A stretch of 64,000 nucleotides of DNA from the NCBI RefSeq assembly GCF_040183065.1, contig NC_091132.1:158384102-158448101 (forward strand), read 5' to 3'. This stretch comes from Periplaneta americana. Lineage: Eukaryota > Arthropoda > Insecta > Blattodea > Blattidae. Made by a program: the position numbers and the translations under genes. A model generated the notes under the pieces. It saw only the letters and a program-made list of their open reading frames with translations. It was not told where the DNA came from and searched no databases. Positions 21,973-35,250 of this stretch are shown in pieces. Every line of letters begins with the position of its first letter. Position 1 is the first letter of the stretch.

Positions 21973-24900
21973 CTATATTTAGTATTAAACTACAGTAATA
22001 CATTTCATTTAAAGCGTGAAGAGATACATAATGCATATTATAAATTTACTGTTAGACTGGGGAGCCTCCCTCCCAATAAAGGACACCTCTCAGATGCGGA
22101 CAGATTGTTCCGTCACTTCGATGTCTGTAAATCAGAGGTTACACTGTATATATATATATAATTTTGTATTCATCTGCATGAATTCAAAATTAATATCGAA
22201 GACACCAAATTCCATTGCCTGATAATAATAGCACATTTTGAAGTTACAATCAATATAGAAGGAGTACATTCAATTTCAATTCCTAATAAATTTCCTACCT
22301 GTATAATGTCCAACATATTTAATGTTCGATACACATCTTCAATGCAGTGGAAGCAGTCCATACAATGTGAGATGCATTATGTTTGACTCAGTCTCTATTC
22401 TTACTGGATGACAAGATTACAAGAGAAACAACAGACACTAAATTGTATGGAGAGCTAAAATCACAGGCTGACGCAACACAAGAATTTAGCTATTTTTGGT
22501 TCTGCTGACAAGCAAACATTCTGATGGGGGCAGATAAAAATGTTAAATATTTTTCTTCCACCATGTTAATAATGTCAAAATAAGTGTTTATACAATTTTC
22601 GGCCACTCGACCGCAATTACGAGGCCGTCCAGAAAGTGATTTCCCTAGGGTCGTTTACAGACGAAAAGTACAACTGCATGGAAAGATTTACTGAAACAGC
22701 TACAGCAATTGTTGCGCTATTTGTCAAAATATCCCCCACTGCAAATGAGATATTTATCATACCACGGGATCAATTTTTGTATCCTTGTGTCGTAGAAGTC
22801 AGCTGCCTAGATCGGAACCAACGATTGACAGCCATCTGCACCTCCTTGTCGATCCCATGACATAACAATTGTCCCAATTCCGGTGGGGAACATATTGAAA
22901 AATAACTCAACAATTCCTGTGTATTCCAATACACTTTTTCCAATGAAATTGTGCTTTCTTTCTGTTAATGACCCCTGGCGAACTTATTTTTTACGGCCCT
23001 CGTAATTGCGGTCAAGTGGCCAAAATTTTTATACACATTTCTTTTGAAATTATTAACATGGTGAAAGAAAATAAAATTTAACTTTTTTATCTGCCCCCAG
23101 CAGAACATTTGCTTGTGGTAGAAAATGAAACTCTTAAGTGCTTCTGCAATATAATATGGTTCAACAGGATTGAATCGACATTCAAACTATTAAAGAAATT
23201 ATGTCAAAATAGACGAGTGTGATTATAAGAAAAAATGTTAACTAATGCTGAGTTCTTATCCATTTCTTTCTGAAGACTGCAGAAATATTTGTAATTTGTT
23301 CAAGTGCTTTGACTAACGGCGATGCCCTGTGAGTAATCCAAAGGATAAAACTGCACTGCTAGGATGCTCAGGAATTTATTTGTTGAGGCAATCCCATCTT
23401 TTATTATCTAAAATTTTGTAGAAATTATATATCATGATATTTTGAGTTGGTTAAACTTTTAACTGCCGACATAGTGTTTTGCAACATTTTATTTCCTTTC
23501 CTAGCAAGATGCACAGTGGCTTCATTACCAGATAATCCGCAGTGTCCCTGTACCTATTGAGAAACTATCCTTTTGTTAACCGTCATCGTATGTGACTAGT
23601 TGCAGGATATGGGACCTGAAGTCGGATTTTTTTTTTTGTGGTTTCAAAAAGAGAATGAAATATTGAGCATTAAAAAAAATCATGGTTGTAGGTACTATAG
23701 TTTTTAATATATTACTTATTGAATGTTGATATTACATTATGTACTTTTCGAGAATAATGCAACTCAAGCTTTCACTTGTTTTCTTAGCAACTGTAATTAA
23801 GATTTGGGTATTTAAGAAGCAGTGTGTAAAATTAAGTCCTAGTTTAGTATGTAAAATAAGCCTACAAGTAGCGCAAGACGTCAAACCTTAGAAATGTAGT
23901 TTTTGCACCACAAATACATTATTTTGTTCTCTTGTATAAAATTTCCTGTGACGACTTTAGGTCTCTTTTCGCGGAATAGGTCACATATTGTGTATAATTA
24001 AAAAAAATAGATATTTCTAATTATTATTTCATTTTTTTTTTTTACATTTTAAGTAATATATTGGTTATTTCAGTGGCAATAGCTGCTTCAGAATAACTGA
24101 ATAGAACAGCTTGTTAAAAATGTGAGCTACAGTGGAACACATTTTGAAGTGTCGAACAGATGGATTCAATTTCTCCTTGTAGTCCATATCCAAAAGATTT
24201 ATAAAAAAAGAAAATTGGACATGTAGCACTAGCATCTGCTACTTTTTGGTTGGACACTATGGATCAATCAGTAGAAGCCATTCCTTCTTAGGGTATCCAT
24301 TATGAATAGTTTCCAATGCAGGATATCTTTTGGGGTGTCAATTTTCTTGGTAATTTCATCCAGGACCAGATGATACTCCATTTCTGTTGCTTCTGTAGGT
24401 TTAGTTTTAGGAATCAGACTTTCTTTACATCAAAGATTTATCTTTTTCTTAATTTCATGTACTATTAACGAAAGGTTTCCTGGCAATTAAAGTTAGTACG
24501 AAGTTCTGCTAAAGGGAATTGAGATAATTTTTTTCTGTATTGAATAATAGCATTATTTTCTAGACCATAATCAATATAGGAAATAGATGAACTGCCAGTT
24601 GCAATGCAGGTATTGAAGTAGATTTCACAGCTCCTGTAAACAACAGAAGACTTTGATCTTCTAATTAATTTATCTTTTTTAAGATACACCGTTTAAAACT
24701 TCATCGTAGTGTGTAATAATGCTTTCATATAGGCATTATTAGTAGTAGTAATATTTTTTGTTGAATATCTTCACATCATGCCTGACAGACATTTAAAAAG
24801 TGATGATAGTCTTTAAGCTTTTTGTGTTATTCTAAATGTTTATTCCAAGTAATCTTAATATCAAAGGATACTCCTACGTACTTTACTGAGTTCGTAGCTG

Positions 24901-27900
24901 AAAATATAGTTTGCATCAAAATGAAGCTCCATTAGCAATGGCATTTTCTTAATAAATAAAATTGGTACTTAGATTTAGTAATTTAACTATTATCAAGTTT
25001 TCTATAGATCAGTTACGTTATTTCTTTAAAGAAATTTTATAATTACTAAATAATCTACAAAAGAATACACTTCACTCCAAACTTCTGAATTTTTTAGTCA
25101 GGATATTGATGTAGATACTGTACTACGAACTGCAACTTGTGGTGAACCTTGGTGAATCTATCTATATTTCAGCCGTTCACAGCAGAAGTGGTGTAAGTCA
25201 AAAATGGGTAATGAGGGTTAAAGTAAACATTCTGTAAAATACAGCGCAAAGTAGCAATTAATATTCAATTTATTTAAACTATTAGTAGTCAGTGGATAGC
25301 ATGAAGGACATATTAATTGCTACTTTGCGCTGTATTTTACAGAATTTTTACTTTAAACCTCGTTACCCGATTTTGTCTTACAACACTTTTGCTCTGAACG
25401 GCTCATTTGGAGATAGTACTTCTATAAATAATACCTACATAAATCTAGTTGCATTGCTTCTATCATATCCTATTGGAATTATACGTAGGGTTAGAAAAAC
25501 GAAGATCCATGAAAACATATAATTTCGTCTAAATATATATTTTCTTACATTTTTTTTTTCTTTTTTTTTTACTAAAGAATCGCATCCACATTGAAAATGA
25601 ATAGAAGGTGCTAGAGTAACTTTTTCCTCGTTAAAAGAATCTTTGAATGCTTGACTTAAAGAATAACTTGTTCATAGGTTACATGAAATTCTCTAAAACC
25701 AATCTAACATATTGATATTAAATGTTGCGATTTCAATAATTTATAATACATCTACCACAACGAAGATAGTTCTTCTGTAATTTACAAATTAATGTCGATT
25801 GCCATAGATAAAATAAGATGCTTTAGCAGAATTTGCTAATGGAATAAAAATATCTATCTATATAATTTGAACTCGTAATGGAAATTACGATAAAACGGCT
25901 GAACGGATTTTTGAAGCCTGCAATCCGAAGATTTTCAGAAAAATTGTAGTTTTCTGTGAAATGTCAATTTTCCTACATAATTTTCCTATTTTCCAAAATC
26001 CATCTGTCGTCATTTTGAGAACTAATGGCTTTTTCAGAATAAAACAAAACACACACACTACAATAAGCAATATTACATGAAGGCCATGACCTGCAGGATT
26101 TCTTACATATATAGAGCAAATCAGAGAAGATTCTGTGACATCATAATGACAACAATATGTCGATCTTCATTTGTGTGTTTTTTATAAAGTCTATATAATT
26201 GGTTATTAAAAACTTACAAGAATTGTTAAAAATAATTTACAGATCCGATTCTGTGGTGTGCAATTTTCTGAGTACAGCTGTGTACTGGATATTAAAAACG
26301 ACGAAACTTGAGGTTGCTTGATGACATTATCACCATTAAAAGTGAAATATTATTATAGTTAATGCCATGATATATGTATTTGTCACTAATATACATATTA
26401 ATGATATAGCCTATTGATGATATGAAACTGAAACCTTTTGGGTTATATAAGTAGACGTAGAGAATATCTTAAATTAGATCTTCATTTCTATAATTTACTG
26501 AGTGACGACTGTATAATATATACAGTATATGTTACTGAAAACTACAAAACTTACGTAAGTTAAAATTATTGTTATTAAAAATGAAATATTTTTATAGTTA
26601 TTAATCAAGTGATGTGGGTCTCTTCCATATATTTAATGGGGGTTGGTGTGGATATTTATATGCGTGATTATCTCCAGTATTGTCTGGAGAGAGCGCAAAA
26701 ATTACAGTTCCTAAGGAAAGATCAAAAGTTATTACTTACTGATAAAATAAGAGGTCTCCAAGATTTTGTAGTCTCCCGATCATTTCAGCAGGATAAAATG
26801 ATTATACCCTCTACATTTCAAGATAGTTCACGAAACATGCAGCAGCTTTACGAAGATGCTATGTCTATTGTTCGAAAGCATGGCAAACCTGACATTTTCT
26901 CAACTCTCACCTACAATCCAAAATGACCTCTATTACTGTTTTACTCCCACATGAAAAATCCACTGATCGTCCTGACATTGTTACTTGCGTTTTGGCTTTT
27001 AAACTCAAAAACTGAAGATGGATAGATTCAGGAAAAAGTATTTGGCATAAAAAAACTATTCAGAGAGAGTATGTTTCATTATTAAGGAAGAAAATAACTT
27101 TTAAAATGACTGGTAGGCTTATTCTTCATTGAAAATAAATCTGAAATATTTTTATCTGTATCCCTAATGAACTTAGCAATTGTTGCATGAGCCACTAGTT
27201 AAATTATATTTTTAAACATAAAAAAACTGTAAAAAGAAAAAAAATTAATCTTGCTGACAATCTGAAGCAGTATGTAGAATACAGACTTTAACTTCGTAAC
27301 AGTTCTCAAAGGCAATTGCAACTTCGCACTGATCTCTATTTTTATTCAGTTTTTGACCAAATCCCTTCCTTCCTTCATTGTCGAAAACTTTGTTCTCCGT
27401 TTCATAAAAAATGCTATTTCAGATATAGTTGCCTGCATTTTATGACGTAAAAATCTGATACGCAACTCAACCTAATAATACAATGAAGTATGGACAGGGA
27501 GATGAAAATTTGCAGTTACGCTGTGGTTGCAAAAATAACACAACCTGTAGGTACAGGATGGCAAAAACTTGTCGCAATTTTCGCAGAATTCGAACTGCGC
27601 AGCACGAAAAACAGAGAACTAGCACAATGCACAGGGATTGCAGCGAATAGGGATTATAAAGAATGGACACTGAGCGAATTTTCCTGTGTTTTGTTTCTCT
27701 GTGCGCCAGCGACTAGTTCCACTTTCAAGCGCTAGAGGTAGTGTAATCGAGCAAACGCTAAGATAATTAACTGAGAATAGAGTTAAGGCACAGGATCCAA
27801 ACATCGCCTACCTTATTGCATAATCCAGTAACGCTTTGCTTCAAATAAATTAAAGTTAACAGCTTTTCCTTATTTCTCAGTGACAAACTAGTTGTAATAA

Positions 27901-30900
27901 TAATATTTTATATTTCAGATATAATACATTATATTATAAAATAATATAGTACATTATAAAATTAAGTATCGAATTCGTTTAATATTTGTATAATAATATA
28001 ATATAGGTATATGGTTTTACTTCTCGTAAGAGTTTTCTTTTTCCATTTTCAGTGCTATCAAATCATTACATATTTTAATTGTTGTTGGGGTCAACGTCTC
28101 AACTCTCATTATAAAGGAACTCTATAGTCTAGACATTGCAGTTAATGAAGGATTAATTATTTTATGGATCCAATTTATTTTATTTGAGTACATAATGTAC
28201 CTATATGTATTAATTGTGTTATATTTCCACTGTGTCGACTGCTAGCTGGTGTGATGTCAGCGCCAACTCTAGGGAGAAAGCAGAATCTCACACTTACCTG
28301 GCTTGAAGGTCATTGAAATCAGTACGGCTACATCAAAGATACCGATGCGAAGTGTCCATTCTTTATAATCCCTATTCGCTGGGGATTGCAACCGCAGTAG
28401 AAATGTTGCCAATTAAAGTATTGACATGAGATCGTACACCAAACGAGATCATGGCTATGAATATTTTAGGAGGAAAATTCGCTCCGGCGCCGGGGATCGA
28501 ATCCAGGTCCTCGGTTCTATGTACCAAGCACTCTGACCACTGAGCTATGCCGAATTCAATCCACAGCACCGGACCGAACCTTCCTCCTTCAATGTTTCCC
28601 TTTGTGGCCTGACTCCAGACAGGTCAGAGCGCTTGGTAAGGAGAACCAAGGACCAGAGTTCGATCCCCGGCGGCGGAGCGAATTTTTCTCTTCAAATATT
28701 AATTGTCAATATTACAGATATTATTCTGCATGACAAATTAATAAATCTACAATATTCTCATAGCTGCAGTGCATATATCTGTACAGATTACTGTGCACTT
28801 AATTGCGGAATCCCGGCCAAACAAGTCACTCAGCTGAGTGCACTCCTAATATAATGGCAGTTGACATTGGACATATACAGTATGTCAACATATATGCCTA
28901 ATTTGGAGTCAGACCACAAAGGGAAACATTGAAGGAGGAAGGTTCGATCCAGTGCTGCAGATTGAATTCGGCGTAGCTCAGTGGTCACAGCGCTTGGTAC
29001 ATAAAACCAAGGACCCGGGTTCGATCTCCTCTAATTTTAATTGTCAATTTTACAGATATTATTCTGTATGACAAATTAATAAATCTACATAGATCATGGC
29101 TGTCAAAGGACAGTTGAATAAAAAGCAGCAGATATAGTAGCAGCTGTAGTGCGATACTTGTCATTGTAATGATAGTTCTGTTTAGTGATTCTTATATCAT
29201 TTCAGTACTAAAATACATTGAGGCGTCAATATGACCATACAAATATACCAGATACAAAACAGTATCATACACTATAAAATTAATTCCCTACGTCGTTATT
29301 AAATCTAGATCTGGAAGAATGGAAGCAGAAGCAATATCAGCACAATACTCTCACCTCTCAGTCAAAACTTCATCCTCTTCTGAAGATACTTCCACTTTCT
29401 GTTCCTGCGGAACTGTGTCCACATCAAACAAATCTTCCTGGAAAAGTAAGTAAATAACAAAGAGAGCTTTAGTTGGACATCTGGTCATTAGTTTCCTATG
29501 TCAGACACCTGCCTATTCAAATCTAGTAAATCCAATCCAATTTTTCATTAAGGTTGTAATGACTTTTACACAAAATGGAATTGGTTCCCATAAACTGCTT
29601 TGAATTACATCCTTCATACATCCTTTCTTAAATTCAGGGTATTTGCCTCCTTTGAAACGCATGGGGATTGAGTTTCAACCTTAAAAATATCTGCATGTGA
29701 TGTATAATTGTGTTACAAAATAGATAACCTTATTTTATTAGAATATTTGTTGCCAACAAAAAGTAAAAGGTTCTGTCCATATCATTATTGAAACTTACGC
29801 ATCTTCAAAAAATGCAGACTAATACGATTTCTTCTTTTCAGATAAGATAAGAGAAAATAAAGATTTTGCTTCCACACATGCCTTTGGCCTTAGTCAATTT
29901 TACTATAAAACGATACAGTATGTAAAGGCTAATTCACACGGGGATAGTGTACAGGAGCTAAGTGCTTGGAGCAAGTCGACTTTCCTTCAACTTTCCCCGT
30001 GTGATATGGTCGAGACAGTCAAGTTGTGACTTGGCGGTCAAGCAGAATTTGAGTTGACGTCCCATCAACTTTTGTGTCCACTTTCCCGTCACGTGACCAA
30101 CTTGACTCCACCACTCACGCGTGTGAATGAGAACTTGTAGCAACTTGGCAAGTAAAAAGTTTGTAGTTTTAGGCCTATTGTCGAAGTAAATTAATAATGA
30201 TTAATAATGTGCGCCCCTAAGTGGAATTCAGTCCCACACCATGGCGTCGCAGTCTAAGGCATCCTGCCTAGGACTCGCGTTTACGGAATGCGCGCTGGTT
30301 CGAGTCCTCATGGGGGAAGAAATTTTCTCATGAAATTTCGGCCAGTGTATGAGAAGTATGTACTTGTATGGAATATACGTGACAAAGAATACCGCAATAA
30401 AAACAAGCAGGAATTATTATTCCAGAAACTTGTCGGTGAAGTCATGGAACAAGGTTTCCAAAACATAGACGTAGAAGTGGTTCGAAAAAAGTTAAAAACT
30501 CTTAAAACAAGACTCATTCTGAGATGTTTCCTGTGTTCTGCAGGACCTTCTTCAGCTAGTTCTTTCAACAAGGTATTAGATGCACCATGCATAATTCTTC
30601 TACGAATGCATTTCTTAACCCATGTTCTCTTTCCCTCTTATTCAAGAATATTTTGTAATTCATACAATAACAAGGCGCCAATTAGCTGCACACATGGTTG
30701 AATATGTGCAGGTGGCATCTTCAGTTTCACCAAACTAAAAATGCCAGTTCACTATTGATTTTTATTAACTATAACAGAATACAAGAATTCAAACACCACT
30801 GCGAATACAACATTCAGCGCGCGCTTTTTTTCAAGTATGGTTTCAAGTTTAATGTCTCCGTGTGATCACAAATATAGCATCAAGTTTAGAGGTTTCAAGC

Positions 30901-32345
30901 ACTTGACTCCTGTAAACTATCCCCATGTGACTCGGGTTTAACACAATGTTCCAACGACTTGAGAAGATCCACAACTCGAAATTGACTGAGACATGGAAAC
31001 TGAACTGTGTCGACATTGTGGAAGAAAATAAAATACAGGGTGTCTCACTTGCTCTTAGCCCAGGATTTCCGCATATATAAATTAATAAAATTTACTACGG
31101 ATATAACTTAGTGAGTGAGAAGTGTGGTGCCATCAAAGATAATGTTGGAAGTAATCGTCATGAGCATCAAGGCATGCCTGCACATGGTTCTCCATGTCAC
31201 AGAAGGTTTTCTCCAACATATCGGGAGCCACAGCAGCAATTTCCTGCTGAACGTTGTCTTTCAGTTGCAGTCCATGGCTTGTTACAATACACTTTCCCTT
31301 TCAGCATGGCTCATTAGAAGAAGTCCGGTGGGGTCAGATCAGGCGACCTTGGTGTAGGGTGACCAGAGGTCCTGTTTTGTCCAGACATGTCCTCCATTTT
31401 AGGCATTTGTTCGGGGTCCGGGTGGATTAAAAAAAAATCAAGAAACGTCCTCCTTTTCGTAACTAATATGCCTGACATTTTGAAATTATCTCATTTGACG
31501 CCATTTTCAAGTAATTTGCCTGTAGATGGCAGCAGCATCGACTGAATACACCCTCTGCCAACGATCATAACTTTCTTTACTCTTCTACTTGTTATGGTCG
31601 TTGCTTTCATATGTAGCTGTTGTTGTTTGGTCAACTGTCTGAAGACAGGTCTCAACCTCACAAGTAATATCAAGAAGGCACAACTTATGAGGCAATTAGC
31701 CAGGAGATAATGGGGTAGAGTGGCCAGTTCCGTTCCCCCTCCTTTGCATACAACGTCCACTAGCCACATATTACACTAGTCGTACACACCTTTGAAGTAA
31801 CGGCTACCATATCTGGCCGCGAAACCAGGTGGTCTGAGTTCGATTCCCGGTTGGGGCAAGTTACCGGGTTGAGGTTTCATCCAGGGTTTTCCCTCAACCC
31901 AATATGAGCAAATGATGGGTAACTTTTGGTTTTGGACCCCAGACTCATTTCATCAGCATTATCACCTTCACCTCATTCAGACGCTAAATAACCTAGATGT
32001 TGATAAAGCGTCGTAAAATAACCTACGTAAAGAAACTTACACTAGCCAGACTTCAGATGCATACAAACAACAGTTCTTCCTCCGACACATATCGTCAAGT
32101 GAGATGTACTGCCTGAAAATAGTTGTGCCCTACATATCAGCCAGAACCTCAATCAAAGGATCATATGTAGCTAACTGTAAAATAATTTTATATTATTCAG
32201 TTTTATCATACGTAAATATGCTGTAATAAAATAGATATTGACATCATTTTAAGAATAATATAGGTCATAGACTAACTCTAAATAGATATTTTCTGTCCTC
32301 TTTAATGTTATAGTTCCCTTGTCTTTCATATATAAGTAACTGTAA

Positions 32346-32388
<43 letters not shown>

Positions 32389-33287
32389 TCTTAATAAAAT
32401 AGATATTAACTTAGTTTTAAGTATGATAAAAGCCTAAATTTGTACTGTAAATATTTTGTAATAAAATTGATATTGACGTAATTAAAAGTATAAGCCTAAG
32501 CCTAAATCTAAGTACATATTTTCTGTCCTCCTTTTTTAGAACAATGTCCTTTTTTAAGCTTCGTGTCCTTTTTTATCGATGTAACTCTGGTCTCCATACC
32601 TTGGTGGCCAAAATTCCTTTGAAATGACTCGATCTTTAAAGAAAGACTCAATTTCTCGCATACTGATGCAGAAAGTGTGACTAGTGGCGCCATTCTGCTG
32701 AAAATAGCCAGTACGACTTTGTAGGCAGTTTCTGGACTCCAAAGTGTACAGCAAATTGCAGTTGGCACTTCTTTATGGACTCTGATTTTCAGTACATGCG
32801 AACGATAAACACATGCTGTTCCACTGAATACTGAACCATACTCTTCTGTACTGAATTCAAACAGAGACTACACTGTCTCTGTATCACGTGCTTCACAACA
32901 CGATTATAAGACCACAATCCCACAAAAAACTAACAAGCAAGCAAGGAAGCAAGTAAGCTACTGTAGGATAGCATAAAATGGGCGACTCGCTCATGCGCAC
33001 GTGTAGAAAGACTGTGGCACTAATTCTCATTGTCACCATGCTTCTCACACATCAAGGCATGTTGGTAGCAAATTTTATTAAAATTACGACCATTATATTG
33101 AGGCCAAGAGCGAGTGATACAATCCGTATTAAGAAACTGGTTTCGTGGCAGATAAAGAATGTTATGGCAATTCAAAGTCTGTAAGAAATGGTATTACTGC
33201 TGATTTTAGAACTAAGAACAAGAATAAGAAAAGAACATATGAAATATAGAACATTCAGAATGCAGTGTGAATCAAGTTGCGAGGGGA

Positions 33288-33327
<40 letters not shown>

Positions 33328-34642
33328 TACTTACTTACAAATGGCTTTTAAGGAACCTGAATGTTCATTGCAGCCCTCACATAAGCCCGCCATCGGTCCC
33401 TATCCTGAGCAAGATTAATCCACTCTCTATCATCATATCCCACCTCCCTCAAATCAATTTTAATATTATCTTCCCATCTACTTATCGGCCTCCCCAAACG
33501 TCTACCGGTCTCCCAACTAACACTCTATATGCATTTCTGGATTCGCCCATATGTGCTACATACCCTGCCCACCTCAAACGTCTGGATTTCATGTGCCTAA
33601 TCATGTCAGGTGAAGAATACAATACGTGCAGTTCTGCATTGTGTAACTTTCTCCATTCTCCTGTAACTTCATCCCTCTTAGCCCCAAATATTTTTCTAAG
33701 AACATTATTCTTCACTCAAAGTGAGAGTCCAAGTTCCACAACCATACAGAACAACCAGTAATATAACTGTTTTATAAATTCTAACTTTCACATTTTTTGA
33801 CAGCAGACTAGATGACAAAAGCTTCTCAAACGAATAATAAGAGGCATTTCCCATAGTTATTCTCTGTTTAATTTCCTCTCGAGTGTCATTTTATATTTGT
33901 TACTGTTGTTCCAAAATATTTGAATTTTTCCATCTCTTCGAAGGATAAATTTCCAATTTTTATATTTCCATTTCGTACAATATTCTGGTCACGAGGCATA
34001 ATCATGTACTTTGTCTTTTCGGGATTTACTTCCAAACCTATCGCTTTACTTGCTTGAAGTAAAATTTCCGTGTTTTCCCTAATCGTTTGTGGATTTTCTC
34101 CTAACATATTCACGTCATCCGCATAGACAAGAAGCTGATGTAACCTGTTCAATTCCAAACCCTGTCTGTTATCATGAACTTTCCTAATGGCATATTCTGG
34201 AGCGAAGTTAAAAAATAAAGGTGATAGTGCATCTCCTTGGTTTAGTCTGCAGTGAATTGGAAAAGCATCAGATAGAAACTGGCCTATATGGACTCTGCTG
34301 TACGTTTCACTGAGACACATGTTAATTAATCGAATTAGTTTCTTGGGAATACAAAATTCAATAAGATTATCATATAATACTTCTCTCTTAACCAAGTCGT
34401 ATCGATGGCCTAGAACCGACTGTTCCAAGTCCATTTTACTATTTTTTTTTTTCAGGAGAGCTATTTTTAGCGTCTAACATTCAAAATTTCATGAAAAAAT
34501 TTGGAATAGCTTCATAGCAACCTTATGGAGAGGAATATTTACAATTTTGTTCGATTCATATATGCAGACAAGAACTGGAACATAATGAAACACAGATTTC
34601 TTTGTTATAAAAAGTTGGACTTAGAACAGTCTGGTTCTCAGC

Positions 34643-34696
<54 letters not shown>

Positions 34697-35199
34697 TTAT
34701 TTCCTTATAAACTCATTTCGTAAGGAAGTTAGAAAACTTACAAATTTGTTTTGAATTTTGAATAAAAATATACTATATCAGTTTGAACTAATCATTGAAT
34801 GTCTAATATATTAATTGCTAGACTAGTGCATCAAAGACCAAAATTATATAATTGTGAATTTATTATTCTATAGGGTGGGGCAGTGGGATATGACAGTTCT
34901 CATAGCCCTGTTATGAGACACTCAGAACGAATTAAAAGAAAACACATATACTCGAAGTTGGTCACCTAAACGCCAGCAATCTGCATAAATTAGGAAAATT
35001 TCTTTTTAAAGCTAAAATTAGATGGGAATAGAAAGTCAAAGCTCTAACGGAGATGGAATTATAAATGTTGAGTAGCCACACAATAAGAAACTACGAAGAA
35101 TAGTCAATGAAGTTAACAGAATAATTCTTAAAAGACTGAGCATAAAAATGAAAAAGCTAAAGTAGGAGTTTTAAATACAAGAGCTATACTTATTATTTG

Positions 35200-35250
<51 letters not shown>

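Larger units (their letters stand above)
29926..30938 (+). mobile_element. PIF/Harbinger-type element, TAA duplication, with a MADF fragment
   Basis: The ends are imperfect inverted repeats (CACACGGGGATAGTGTACAG at left; CTGTAAACTATCCCCATGTG at right) with TAA outside each (29923..29925, 30939..30941). Inside lie a tRNA-headed insertion and a MADF-like coding fragment. TAA duplication plus a Myb/MADF-type protein fits PIF/Harbinger, whose autonomous members encode a transposase and a separate Myb-like protein. Confidence 0.7.
31355..32598. mobile_element. hAT-like element, copy C (complete), with 8-bp target duplication
   Basis: Inverse orientation to copies A and B. Starts TAGGGTGACCAGAGGTCC and ends TAACTCTGGTCTCCATA. 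CCTTGGTG abuts both ends (31347..31354 and 32599..32606). It carries a SINE (31780..32036) and a body segment (AGCCAGGAGATAATGGGGTA) also found near 42600. No transposase. Confidence 0.88.
31040..32960 (-). pseudogene. Tc1/mariner-type transposase C-terminal half, split by an hAT insertion
   Basis: Minus-strand reading upstream of the insertion (32754..32607) gives [19 protein letters not shown] and [10 protein letters not shown]. Downstream (31354..31131) it resumes as [11 protein letters not shown], a stop, then [20 protein letters not shown] and a tail ending DDYFQHYL before a normal stop. The joined motif [13 protein letters not shown] is the signature around the third catalytic acidic residue. 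CAGGGTGTCTCACTTGC near 31037 may be a terminal repeat. The N-terminus is not recognisable. Confidence 0.75.

Noticed and set aside
28475..28680. Functional tRNA genes
   Set aside because: A and B boxes match but acceptor and anticodon stems do not pair well and the copies sit in repeat units.
33267..33761. Antisense ORFs over LINE 3' ends (also 36971..37180, 42251..42478, 41985..42242)
   Set aside because: Reverse-strand shadows of the conserved LINE C-terminus.
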